From Fratercula arctica (Eukaryota; Chordata; Aves; Charadriiformes; Alcidae), in NCBI GenBank assembly GCA_947846985.1, contig CANTUZ010000008.1, forward strand, positions 7,152,306-7,216,305: DNA of 64,000 nt, in the 5' to 3' direction. The notes under the pieces are model-generated. The model saw nothing but the letters and a program-made list of their open reading frames with translations. It was not told the DNA's origin and did no database searches. Made by a program: the position numbers and the translations under genes. Shown here one piece after another: positions 52,537 through 64,000 of the stretch (positions within the stretch are counted from its first letter, which is position 1; every line of letters starts with the position of its first letter).

Positions 52537-55112
52537 GCATTTATGTCTGTATTCTATGACATACGATATACAGAAAAGAGATTTTCTTTATTACAATAGG
52601 GCTACACATCAGTCAAAATTTATTAAGTAGAATTTTCTGACAATTCAGTCAGTCGGTTTCAATTATTTATTATTCAGCGTAAAACAGATGCTTTTCACTT
52701 TTTTCCGAGATCGTATTTTTCCTGTCTTGTCAATAGGAAGTCATATTTGCTATTCAATTTACATAATGCGTAGGCTCTCCTGAATCATCAAAATAAGCTG
52801 AAGTAGAGGGGAATTGACTTACATGAATATCAACGACTCCTATTTTTCACTCTGGATGACACCCACTGGGAAGCCAAGGTATGCCCAGAGGTGAAAAATA
52901 ATACCGAAAAGGACAGGGAGAGAAAGGCAAGAGGGCAGACAGCGACAGGAGAAAGACCTGGCAGTCAGCAAAACAGGGCAAGAAGATGGTACCTAATACA
53001 AGGGGAGATTTTCCCTGGGGCGCACACACAGGTACGCGCTCACCGGTACTGTATCCAGCCACAGGGTTTCCTAAAGATAATTTAATTTGAACCACAGCGC
53101 ACCTCTGCTGATCAGCAAAGGAACGATATCCCAAGTCTAAACAGCTGTACAGAAGAACAGACTGCTGCAGCCCCAGTGGCAGAAAATAAAACTAAATAGT
53201 TTTTAAAAACCAGCGTGCCAAAGCGTTGGGTGTGCAGTAGCTGAAATAGGTAACTGAGCCCAAAGAGGAGTCCTTCCGATCATCACTAACACCCTGCTAA
53301 AATTACATTGGTGATAACCATAGCGAAAGCCAAGCAAGTAAGAGTGACTTTTTCAATGACTTCTCTGAATGATATGCTAAACCTCATCATTCTTGCCCAA
53401 AATCTGGGTTATAACAAATATATTTGGGCACAGAAAAGGCAAGTTAAATCTTTCTGTGAGAAAAGACAAAATATTTTATGTTTCTCCAAATTCATCAGGA
53501 AATAATTTCTTTACATAATAATAAAAAAAAAGCAGTTATCCATGCTTAAGTGTAAAACAATACCAGACATAAACACATATTCACCGGCAATGAGTGCGTT
53601 CCGCCTTCCTGCACAACTCATTACTGACAATACCCAGAGAAAATCTTTATAATGTTCTGTTTCTCATTTCATGAATTTTTACAGCTAATGTGTTTTCAGT
53701 CAAGAACAATGTAGTAATTAGAACAGAGCTCAGTAATATCTGGCAATGTAATACCTATAGAATTTAATGAATTTCTCTCCGACTAGAAGAAAATTATTGA
53801 TCACTAATTTTTTCTCAAGCTTTAGATCAATTTTTACATCATTTAGCATAAAGTTTCTAGAATTAATTCATGAGAAGGTACACATAACAAGCTTTGAAGG
53901 TAACAAGATATTGATTTGTGCAACTTTCTATGCTAATTTTAGGATTTGATCACAGCTAATTTAATTTGACTAGTGCGTTTTTACTTTTAGATACCTACAA
54001 AATAACTTGAAGATGAAGATTCCCTTTGACAACAACTTCAGGAGACTTCATCAGAAAATAAAATTGGGAAGACTTGTGGGTTTTTGTACTCACTTACACA
54101 CACACACTTAGGCACCAGTTTGCTTGGTAACAAAAATATTGCCTGGAATAATCGACACGAAAGGAAGCAAGAAACGTCTCAGGGTGTAACTACCTTTTGA
54201 TTAAGAGTCTCCAATTAGAGTAAAATTTAAAAAAAAAAAAACAGTAAAAGATGCCATTTTACATTGGTAGTGTTTAACATTATCTCATGTTGTGTACAAA
54301 GCATTTTGTGCCAAATCAATGCAATTTCCACATTAAATAGGCTGAGACGCGATTTTACACATTTGAGCTTTCACATTCCTTGGCACCGCCTCTCTGTTTC
54401 CCAGGACACCGCAGTACTGGACGAGACTATCGGACAGGGATTTGTTAAAAGCACAATTCCTGATCTAGGGTAATAAGTGTTTGGCAGCCAAATTAAATAA
54501 AATCTAGAAACCATCTGTTTTAGAAACTTAAATGATTAATTTTAGGACGATGTTCTAAAAATGAGGTTATTTTTGGCATAGCATTTATTTATCAGACACA
54601 TCACTAGCAATCCAGCATTTTTCATACCAGGCTTATAACTACATTTTCCAGTTATCCATCTGGGCCCTTTTCAATTCAGTGGTTTAATTAAAACTCAATG
54701 GTATTATCAATCTGTTGCATTTTTCATTTTGATGGTTATTACATTTACAGTACAGCAGGAGTACAAATTAAAGTAAGAAGATAAATCTCATCTAAAAATT
54801 TCATTTCTGTATCTTCAGTTACTTTCACTGTCATAATATTTTCTAGCTCATTCACGTTTATGAAACAGTTTTAATGATCTATTTTTTATGATTACAATAA
54901 AGGAAAACAGAAAAAAAATTATCTTTCAATAGCTTTACACATCTCACAGGGTATCTCTCATCGTTCATTCCATCAGTCTGGTCAACAGATGGGCATTACA
55001 CCACAAGGCTGGGAAAAGGTCCATGACCAAGTTAATATCAAGAGTTTTCTTTTCACCTCTTAAACGCGTTATTTGGCAGTAAGTAGCCAAGTACATATCT
55101 AAGAGACAGAAA

Positions 55113-55115
<3 letters not shown>

Positions 55116-55146
<31 letters not shown>
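55116..55146. repeat. (GA)n microsatellite
   Basis: Thirty-one bases of pure AG/GA dinucleotide; on the gene's sense strand it is (TC)n, a pyrimidine tract that could bind PTB-like proteins. Confidence 0.95.
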
Positions 55147-55152
<6 letters not shown>

Positions 55153-56789
55153 AATAACAGATTCCCCAAAGAAGAGACGGGTGAAATGAAAATAGCAATG
55201 TCATAAGTTCCAAGTAGTTTGGATTGATATTAGGGAAGAGCATAGCTGTGCCTTCAACCTCCCTGAACAGTCCTGGAGGACTCTAGCTTTAGGCTGCAGT
55301 ATCCAAACAAGTCTTAAATTTCATATCACCATTTTGGCTTAGGTTTTTACAGCCTCAGCTACTCTTCAACTCTCTTTACCACTGCTACGGAAACAGAGAC
55401 AGCTATAATTGACCTGGACTACTCTGCTGCCCACCTAATGCTGCTATCAAGGTCTTCAAAGCTTTGCATGGCTTACAGCACTTCAAGGAACACAAAAGCC
55501 AGTTTGACATTGGTGTTGTCTGTTTTTCTAGCAGTTTCTTGTTTCCTCTATTTTATAGCAGTAAACTCCCTAAAATTCTAATTATAATCAAGAGAAGACG
55601 CTCCTGTAGATGTCAGAAATTAAAGAGACACATCAGGTCCCCTGGCCTGTGCCCAAGAAATTCAGGAATCTATTTATTCTCCTGTTACCCTGCGCCATGT
55701 GCAGCTCTCCCACCGCACTCACCGGTCCCCCAGGGAGACGATTCCCCTTTTCATTTCCCAGCTCCAAGTCTCACAGCAGAGCTTCTACCTCACCAGAGCT
55801 GCTTGCCTGGCTCTGACAATGGCAGAGCATTTGGAGCAACACCCTTAAAGACTTATTAAACCAAGTTTTAGAGCTGGTTTTGCTGCTTTTGATTGCAACG
55901 CCAGCTAAATGGAAGGGGGGAAAAAAAAAACCAAACCCTCTCTGGGTCACACATTCAGTGCCACTGAATGCTTCAGGCTTTCAGCAAGAAACCTTTCAAA
56001 TACTGGCTATGGAAACAGCAAAACAAGGTTAACTCCAGCAGATATTAACAAAAGTACAGGAAAAACCTCAGTTATTTTTATTAAACGCGAAGCAGAACTG
56101 TTTGCAAACAATCTTATTTTCTTTCAAAATCAGAAAAACGGATATTTAATAGCAGCGGGGATAGCAGAAGTGAATGGAGATGCAATGCCAGCTCCCTGTA
56201 GAAGGTTTGTTAGGTATGGGAATAAAAAGTGTAACAGACTTGTGCCATCCAAAAGCAGACAGACACACACTTGCCTACCTGCTCCTCTCCCTTTTCTTCC
56301 TCTCTCCTTGTCTGTGGTTCTGAGGAAATAAGGTTTGAGGAAATCCGTTACCTAACTGATGTACAACCTTCCACTTTCCTCCTCCATTCATTGCAAAGCC
56401 AGGAGAACTATAGCTTCATCAAATGTTTGAACTGGTAGAAACTACAAAAATCAAAGGAATAAATAGATACACATAACTGTAATGGGGAAGAGTCAACACA
56501 GGTTTTATTTAAAAAAGCGACACTTCAAAAATAGAGTCCTTGGAGGAATCAGAAAGTCCATAGACAAAAACGTAGCTTTTGGCTACATAAAGCTACCAAA
56601 TTCCCTGGCTCAGGTTTCCACCCAGCAGCAGTCTAATTTCTTTAGCCAGAGAAGACACAACCTTAACTACACATAACTAGTAACGTGCTCCATAACTAGT
56701 AACATTTCAGAAAAAATATCTTGGAGTCATTTGAAGAGTGAGAGAAAATACAGAACATTCAGTTCCAATGAAAGATACACCAGAACATC

Positions 56790-57360
56790 AGGAAATACCG
56801 GAGCCCGAAGCATCCCTGGGCAGGGTATGGTACATGGGATAGAGCACTCCCATTTGGAAGACTGCACGTAGCCCTATTCCCCATTTCAGAAAAGGATAGA
56901 AAAATTAGGGAAAGTCCAGAGAAGGGTAAAAAGGATTATTAAGACTTTCTTTCAAAAGGGGGATTACATAGACTGACTCATCAAACTGGAAAAAATTAAA
57001 ACGCAATTAATGTGTATGCAGTATGAAAATCAGGAAGAGGAAAGGAAAAAAGGAAAATAATATATTCACCACTCCTTTTACCATTATCTGATAGGCAGTA
57101 ATCTTAAAACCTTACAAAAATATATAGCATAATTCCATTAGAAAGCAAGAACTGTAAGGAAAAGGAATATAATTTATTAGATCAAGGGATACAGTTAGCA
57201 AAAAGAAACACGCTTTCAGCATACACCAAAGCAGGTTTACGAAGAATTAAATTTTGGACCTTGTTGCTCTAGAATGCTTGGATGCCAGAAGTACAAATTG
57301 TTTCAAAAAGTAATTTAGACAGATGCTTAGAGAAATGTCCATCAGGGCTATTAAGGTCAT
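56790..57360 (+). mobile_element. Ancient, decayed CR1/L3-type LINE relic
   Basis: Several spaced blocks match old CR1/L3-like elements from memory: CATTTGGAAGACTGCACGTA, CCATTTCAGAAAAGGATAGA, GTCCAGAGAAGGGTAAAAAG, and near the end AAAAAGTAATTTAGACAGAT with GTCCATCAGGGCTATTA. The blocks are in the expected order on the plus strand, with AT-rich, heavily mutated sequence between. Boundaries are approximate and no reading frame survives. Its decay shows it predates the other CR1 copies here. Confidence 0.68.
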
Positions 57361-60300
57361 TATCCCTAAGGTGCAGGCACCATTTCCAGCTCAGGCCTTC
57401 CTAAAGCTTCAGGCTGTCAGAAGCAGAAGGGGATGCAGGAAAAGTCTCTATATTTGCCCTTTTCTTACCCAATTTCCCCAGGCAGCCAGCACGACCAGCG
57501 CTGGGGACAAGGACAGCCTCAGTGCCACTGCGGGGCTGCTCACTGCAGCTGCTTTCATAGTCTTATTCAAAGAAAGGGGAAATCAAGGTTTGAAGAAGGT
57601 CAGCAAGAAACATACATTTATTCTCACACACTTCATCTTCTGGCCTTACATCAAAGAAGAACCTACTAAGAAGCATTTATCTGATTAATGTTTTCCAGCA
57701 ATCAACCTGTCCATTGGGACACCATCCATTAGAAGTTGTGTCTGGATTTGTGGTGTTCATCATTTTTTTTCCGCAGACCTCACACAAAGTCAGTGGAAAT
57801 TCCTGCTGACTCAAACGTTGGAGCAGAGCCAGCGTTTCCACAAAAAGAAGTGGTTATACAGCTTAAGAGAGGAAATATTATTTCACTGCTTGGTCAAATG
57901 AGATTCCAGCTTGGGTGCTGATCTTGATTACTGAAGGAGAACAAAGAACAACAAAGTAAACACCGATAGGCATACGGAAGAAAATTGTCAAGTCCAAAAA
58001 CAGTCTATATCATAACAAGCTATGTCATCTCTAACAGTTTTATGTCTAAGGCTTGATGTCTGGCTTTTCCTTTTACTGTCAGCAGAGGGTTCCTTTTGCT
58101 AAATAATTATAACAACACAATTTAAAAAAAAAAAAAAGTTTACATAACACTCTTCAAAAAACCACATGCAAATACTAATTTTGCGGCTGCTCAGTTTTGA
58201 CACACCCGGCTATCAAAATGTTAAGCCTGCTATGAAAAGGCTGTAGAGTTACCTGAGAGGAGCCTACCAGCAGTATCTCTTCGAGTTGACGTTCCCAACA
58301 ATGACTGTAAAAGTACCTAGGCAGCGCTTATTGTACCCATCACCCCCAGCCAACGCCCCCGAGAGACACATCTTACTCCGCACACACGGAAGTATCGCTC
58401 GCAGCAGCCAACTCACACACGTTTACCCTTGAAAAAAATGCTACAAAACAAAATAGAAATTAATATTAAATGTACACAGAACTGCAACTGGGTCTTACTG
58501 TGGGAGCACTCACTAGTTAAGTTTCCTGAAGGGAGATATGTGAAGGTACGAAAAGGGCTTGGTGCTCAACTTGCATTAACTTTTGATATGAGTCAGACAC
58601 CCAATTATCCTTTGTGCTGTTGAAAAATCCACCCTCGTCTCTAACTCTTGTATTTCCATAAGAGTTGACATCTTTTTAAAACATCGTTAGGTATGCAGTC
58701 AAAACAACATAACACTTCAAAAAAATTACTGGTAGTCACAGTTAATTGCCTGTAAAATACTTCTTTAAAAACTCAATAATTCGAGTCAATATTTCAGATA
58801 TCTCTTCCATATATTTTGGGGTTGAATGTTTACTGGGAGACCATTGGCTACTGTTACTTGCATCAGAAAGAATAAAAGGGAACTACATCACAGGAGTTGC
58901 CTATGCTTTATGAGTAGTCCTGACTTAATTGCAAAATTTTAATTAAAAGGACTGAATTACCTACTAATTCAAAATGTATTTACTGTGTTCTTAAAAGGGT
59001 GACAATGTCTGTACTCTTGAAACAGTTTTGAGCCCAAATCAAATAGAAGAAAATGTTTACGATAGATGTAAATGGTTGCCGCAAAGTACTTAAGGAAAAA
59101 GCTGGAAAGAAGCACATGCTTGTTACAAAACATTATGGAAATCCAAAAAAGCAAATATAAAATGATTAAAAAAATACTAAAAATGAATACAGATTAGCCT
59201 CTGGAATTTATTGCAAAATGTAAAGAAAAAGATATGAAAGATGGTTAGCATGAAGGCTAAGAATAATATGAGGTTTCAAGAATATTAGGAGCTAAAGGAA
59301 TCATGCCAACAGTATGATTAACTGCCACATGGGTCCTACTGAAGTCTTCATTAGATAACCTTATCCCATCGCTCTCGCACGTTGAGTGATAGAGTCATTG
59401 ACCTGAATGGAATGCTTCAGTCTTACTGTGCACCTGAAGGACACCCATGCAGCCAGCACGCGCTCAGAAATAAAGTATTTATCTCAAGTACCTGGTTTGC
59501 TGCCCAGGCTTCAGACAAGGCACGCACCTGCGCTTCTCACAGGGAAACCCCAGACAGCCCTACGCCAAAAGCTTTTTTAATATATTTTTCTCTACCCTCA
59601 TTACTGGTGGGCTCATACAGTCTTGTCCACGCACCACGTGCAGCATTGGCAACATACTCTGAGAATTTAAGCCCTGTGCTTCCCATCAGCAACGACTCCA
59701 AACACAGAAAGGTGCTGCAGCTTGAAGATGGGGGCTAAAAGGAAAAAAAAAGGTAAATAGGCAACAGATCTTTAATATGCAAGAAATATAAACTGATACC
59801 CAGAATAATATTTTGGCTTGAAACTGAATGAAAGACCCAAGATGTGGCCTGTCAGATTATGCCAACTGAACGGAACAAAATACCAAAAATTTATCTGTGT
59901 GATCTATCACTCTGAAATTACTGCAGCCAAACTGCCTGTTTACCCAGAGGACACCAGCTCCGGACATGAATTAATATCTCTTCTTTGTTAACATGAAAAT
60001 GGTATTTCCTCTTAAGCCAAGGTATAAGAAAGCAAAAACTGCAACTGTTTTCTCGTCTATTCCTGTATCCCTTTTCAAATGGAAAGGCCATTTAGCAAAC
60101 AACAGAAATGGACGCAGCCGCAGAGCGAACGGAGGTAAGTGGGGAGATGCACGGCCACAGCTGTATCACGCTGCTTGGTACATTAAGCTATGAGTAACTA
60201 AAACTCAGTCTGTTACCCCAAGGTAATCCCATGTTTGGGATTTAAATACCACCTCCAGAAAAAGCACTTCCAAGAACCACTCCTAGACATAGTATATCAG

Positions 60301-60476
60301 AGCTCTGCACGGTAATGGGGGCACCCAAACCTGCCCCAGATGGTGCCTGCCCAAAACTGGTCTACGCTAAAGAGGGCGACCATGAGCCATCAGCCACATT
60401 AAACAGCAACCAGAGAACTACACACAGGCTTTTGAAACAATAAAAGAAATGAGTCTGAAAAGTATAAAAAGCATGA

Positions 60477-60500
60477 TTTTTTTTTTTTTTTTTTTTTTTT
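60477..60500. repeat. Poly-T run, 24 bases
   Basis: Uninterrupted T24. Seen from the minus strand it is an A run, but no retroelement body was recognised in front of it on that strand. Confidence 0.94.
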
Positions 60501-61188
60501 CTTATAGCAGAGGGGAGAGAGCGGTGGGAAGAGCACGGCAGTGTGGATCTCGCCCCAGGGAGGCGGATCTCACGGGGCAGATGGGTGCACACAGGCACAG
60601 CACCCATGTCTCCCATGGGACAGGGAGGGGATACAACTTCAGGGGGTAGGGCTGCTTCTTTTGGGGACAGGATGATCAGAAACTTTTTGAGATTAGTTAT
60701 AGAAAGGTGTTTTATACTAAGCATCTCGTACTGTAGCTCATCCAGCGCATTGCTGATACTGGTCTTGAATGTACAGTTCACTGATTGCTGGTTAATTATG
60801 TCCCATTAATAAATCAATGAAGCGCTTCGATCCTGTATTGATTTATATTAGATTATTTAAGCAGCTTCTCCCTGCAGCAAGCAGGTGTCATAGCTTTCCC
60901 TGCCTGCTCTTCTGAAAAACTGAGAAACTTAGTACGGTTCACAAAATTTTACTCTCAAATATTTTATCGCTAATTCAGCCACTTGAAGGAAATTACCGAT
61001 GGCTTCAAGAACTGCCCAGGGAGAAAAGGATCTGCCATGATTTTAGAGGGAGTAAAACACCTTTGCTTGAGAAAAATAATGTCATGGTGACTTTAAGCAA
61101 GCCGGACCACTCTAAAAATGCATAAAAGGCCACTATGATTTTGGGCAGCTAATGAGTTTTAACAAAAAGTTCATTACTTCCTCAGTTT

Positions 61189-61208
61189 AAAAAAAAAAAA
61201 AAAAAAAA
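61189..61208. repeat. Poly-A run with nearby second A run
   Basis: A20 followed by CCACACAC, then A10 and a C run. Low-complexity sequence. Confidence 0.93.
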
Positions 61209-61581
61209 CCACACACAAAAAAAAAACCCCCTCAACTTATGTTAGAATAAACAGAGGCCTGACAAAACCATTTAATCACAGATATTCTCTACTGTCTTGG
61301 TCTGTTCCTTCAACTATTTTTCCTCCAAAGTAGAGAGGCACTCACAACAGCACAGAAAACAACCGGCAGGCCACGGAGCAGGAGTACACTTGCTACAACT
61401 GCAGCAGTTAGCATCTCACAATTTGTTATATTGGATTTTATTGTTATTTTTCTGCTGCAAATTCTGTTTTTCTGCCATTCCACTAAGCTTAAGTAAACTA
61501 TATACCATGCACCAGTTTAACTCTCTGCTGACTGCTCCCCATAAAGAGCATCCGTTGCCAAAGCTATGAATTTAGATAAAT

Positions 61582-61596
61582 GGGGGGGGGGGGGGG
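61582..61596 (+). repeat. Poly-G run, 15 bases
   Basis: Uninterrupted G15, an unusual homopolymer in vertebrate DNA; it can fold as a G-quadruplex and is prone to length errors in sequencing. Confidence 0.9.
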
Positions 61597-64000
61597 ACAC
61601 CACACACAACAAAACAATCTCAGGAAAGTATTGTAAAAGAGCAACAATCACATTCCTCTTTATTGATGACCCTGAGCACAGTAATGTGCTGACAAACATC
61701 CTTTCTGCACTATCACAGGCCTCGTCGCAGTGTGTCCTACATACCCAGTAACCTTCATTTTGCAGTTTTTCCTCTTTTCCCGACTGATGGAAAGCTGTGC
61801 AGGGACAGGGGGGAGATCCAGGCAAGAGCAGGTGGGAAATGGGGCTTGGGTTAGCAGTGCAGCAGCAAAAGAGAGAAAAAGAGATCGCAGCTCTTCGGAA
61901 GTCTCACTCTTTTACTTTTAATGAAAGTACCAAAAACCTAGGTGGTTTAATTAAAATTAGGAAAAATTAGGATAGCCACCTGCCCTCACTAGTTAGAGTT
62001 ACCCTTCGAAGGAGTTACTGAAGTCACTTGGGAGCAATTTCTTTCCAGAAACAAGATATAAAGGAGTTTGTATGCTTGAGACGGCGGAGTCCGAATTGAA
62101 CAGAGAGAAGTCTACTGGCAAAAGATATTCCCTGGAAGGTAAATGTATTTATTCATTCTATGGCCTTTCTGCCTTATGTTAAATTTATGAGCTTTTATGT
62201 TCTGTTATATTTTCAGCTTTCAGCTCAGAAAACCACAGTCATGGCACAGAAGGAAAAAATCCCATAAAGTGAAAAAGCATAAAAAGAGATTTAACTGTCT
62301 CCTCTTAATTTCTTTCTTCTCTCCGGGATAAATCTTTGTTTCAGGCTGAATGGCTCAGCTACTCTTCGGTGGGGGCAAGGGAAATGCACACCTCCAAAAA
62401 CTGCCGTACAGCTCCTGGGCTGTCACCGTAGCCCAAACCAAATGCATCCCAAGTCCGGGGCTCAGAGACAGGGATGGTGGCTACTCCCTGCCCACCCTGG
62501 GATTCTGCAAGCCATAGCACTGCCTGTGCTGCTGCCGTCCACAAATGTCCACATGAGTTCGGTGCCAAAACCACACCAGCTCCATCCAGTCCATCTTTGA
62601 TAGCTGCCGAGTGCTGAGCCCTAATATACGACAGCACAGTGGTAAAAATTATTCTGCTTCTGAGCTACTGCACACACACACAAAAAAAGTTTTTGATGAG
62701 GCCATGCAGGTCTGCCAAGCAAAATCTCTGTCAAAACTCTTCTCAAATTACAAAAAAAAAAAAACCAACACTACTTTATTTAGGTTCGGTTGTTCCCTTT
62801 CTCTGCAAAAGCTGCGAGCTATAAATCTCCCCAGAACAGAGCCCATTAACGCAATCTCTAACAACCTGTAACACCGGCGGTACCAGCCAGCTGTCACCAC
62901 CCCGCCTGGTCAGGCTTTATGTATTGTTCTTGGAAAAAAGCAGGAACACAGTACCTGGGGTTTGTATCAGAAGAATGCAAGGCTAGAACATAATTATTAC
63001 ATTTAGAAAAATGATACAGAAGTTTCACAGTAGATATTTTATCTATCATCCCGCCTGGTTTCTAACTGAAGGGAAATCGGCCAGCCCTAAGAAAAAGGCT
63101 CCACGACGGGTTACAACAAACTGAACAGGAGAAAATGAAGCTCTGAAAATTAAGCTTTAGAAGTCTGTAATCTCCATCCGTGAGACTAAACATCATCCTT
63201 CCTTACTCGCAATTTTATCGTAAGCAGCTGTGCTACCTGGAGCAACCCCTTAAACCTACACCTGAAGCCATGCACTTCTAAGAAAATACATTTCTCTGTT
63301 TCTTCTATGTATGTAGAATGTAGTTCATAGAGAATTTATACTTTACTTGGGTTTGAGGAGAAACAGAAGACAGTGTCAATATTTAATTTTAATTCTCTTT
63401 CAGAGAACTTTTCAGAAACTCGACTCCTGCTCTTTGAGAGGAGGAGGCTGGCGGCATGGAAACTTGGAAAAGGAGTTTTGACTTCCAAACCTCCATTCTT
63501 ACTCTCCTCATCACCTGCACATGGAATAATTTCATTTGGTTTTGTTACATGAAAAATACTACCGTCCTCATTTCTGAATAGAAGCACTAAAATACCGATT
63601 TGCCATAAGTTTTGAAATTGAAAATGTGGTTTAGACAAGATGGAGTATCTACAACAGGAACACAAAAGATTGGATTTCTTTTTTTTTTTTTTCCCCTATT
63701 TAATTTTTTTGTCTTCTCCTCCTACTGCACAGGGACTTCTCAGGTTATGTGTGTTTTCTCTCAGTGCTGTATACAGCCCAGTCCAGCTTTTGTTAGAGGC
63801 GGCTAAACCTGATGCCAAAGGTGCACTTGGCAGCACAGAGTGACTGACTGAAGCTGGGCCAAGAGCATCCCAGGTGTACGCTACCAAGGCGGTGAGGTCT
63901 TCACTGCCATGAAGCAAATGTGAAGCAACAGTTTGGGGCACGTCTGAGTGTTCCTGACTCTTATGATGTCATCCAGCAACACAGACAACGCCATGAAATG

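Larger units (their letters stand above)
33463..56789. other. Long intronic stretch with no gene seen
   Basis: About 23 kb between two CR1 fragments. Apart from the simple repeats listed separately, I see AT-rich sequence with short, unrelated open frames and no recognisable exon, RNA gene or transposon body. Pieces such as 37000-37260 and 54480-54900 look low in repeats and rich in homeodomain- or octamer-like motifs, which would fit conserved non-coding DNA but is not proven. Confidence 0.6.
25579..64000 (-). other. THSD7B: THSD7B intron upstream of exon A (partial, at least 38.4 kb)
   Basis: Everything from the exon A acceptor to the right edge appears to be one large intron. The preceding exon should encode a signal peptide followed by a short stretch ending just before the PWGRC-like motif, with a phase-1 donor. 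I searched the minus-strand frames for such a sequence and found none, so it probably lies beyond 64000. Five CR1 fragments, several homopolymer and dinucleotide runs and one strong hairpin occur in it. A non-coding promoter or first exon inside this span cannot be excluded from sequence alone. Confidence 0.7.
57361..64000. other. Right-hand intronic stretch with no gene seen
   Basis: Contains the T24, A20 and G15 runs and AT-rich sequence. A GC-richer patch at about 62359-62640 has a 92-residue minus-strand frame with no cysteine or TSR pattern and no family I recognise. No THSD7B signal-peptide exon was found. Confidence 0.6.

Noticed and set aside
63336..64000. Possible THSD7B signal-peptide exon near the right edge
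   Set aside because: No minus-strand frame there has a signal peptide followed by a W-rich TSR start and a phase-1 donor.
1..64000. CRISPR array, bacterial operon or phage-like system
   Set aside because: No regular spacer-repeat pattern and no dense gene packing; all evidence points to vertebrate nuclear DNA.

Overview
This window looks like nuclear DNA from a bird. It is AT-rich and gene-poor, has vertebrate GT/AG splice sites, and carries at least seven CR1 (chicken repeat 1) LINE fragments. Several CR1 copies keep the typical avian 3' end (a TTCCAACC core, then ATTCTATGATTCT). The dominant CR1 type reads like families common in Neoaves, but I cannot name the species.

The only gene I can support is on the minus strand: three consecutive internal coding exons of THSD7B (thrombospondin type-1 domain-containing 7B). 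In transcription order they are 25578-24783 (796 nt), 15312-15061 (252 nt) and 7340-7171 (170 nt). All splice phases agree (1, 2, 2, 1), and each exon has a clean AG acceptor and GT donor. Together they encode about 404 residues of tandem thrombospondin type-1 repeats (TSRs). This is the front part of the extracellular region of a protein that is about 1,600 residues long in mammals. The signal-peptide exon should lie beyond 64000, and the remaining TSRs, membrane span and tail to the left of position 1. I found none of these here.

Layout: 1-7170 is intron downstream of the last visible exon. 7341-15060 is a 7.7 kb intron with a G-rich block and a CR1. 15313-24782 is a 9.5 kb intron with an old CR1 and a 228-bp foldback. 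25579-64000 is the start of an intron of at least 38.4 kb with five CR1 fragments, simple repeats and a 33-bp near-perfect hairpin. I see no rRNA, tRNA, CRISPR array or intact mobile-element gene.

I do not see a new multi-gene system. The points most worth checking are: a CR1 copy whose 3' end sits 20 nt from a THSD7B splice acceptor; oppositely oriented CR1 copies flanking exons A and B, which could favour circular RNA; and two strong foldbacks (23810-24037 and 30038-30107) not explained by known features. All family comparisons are from memory; no search was run.
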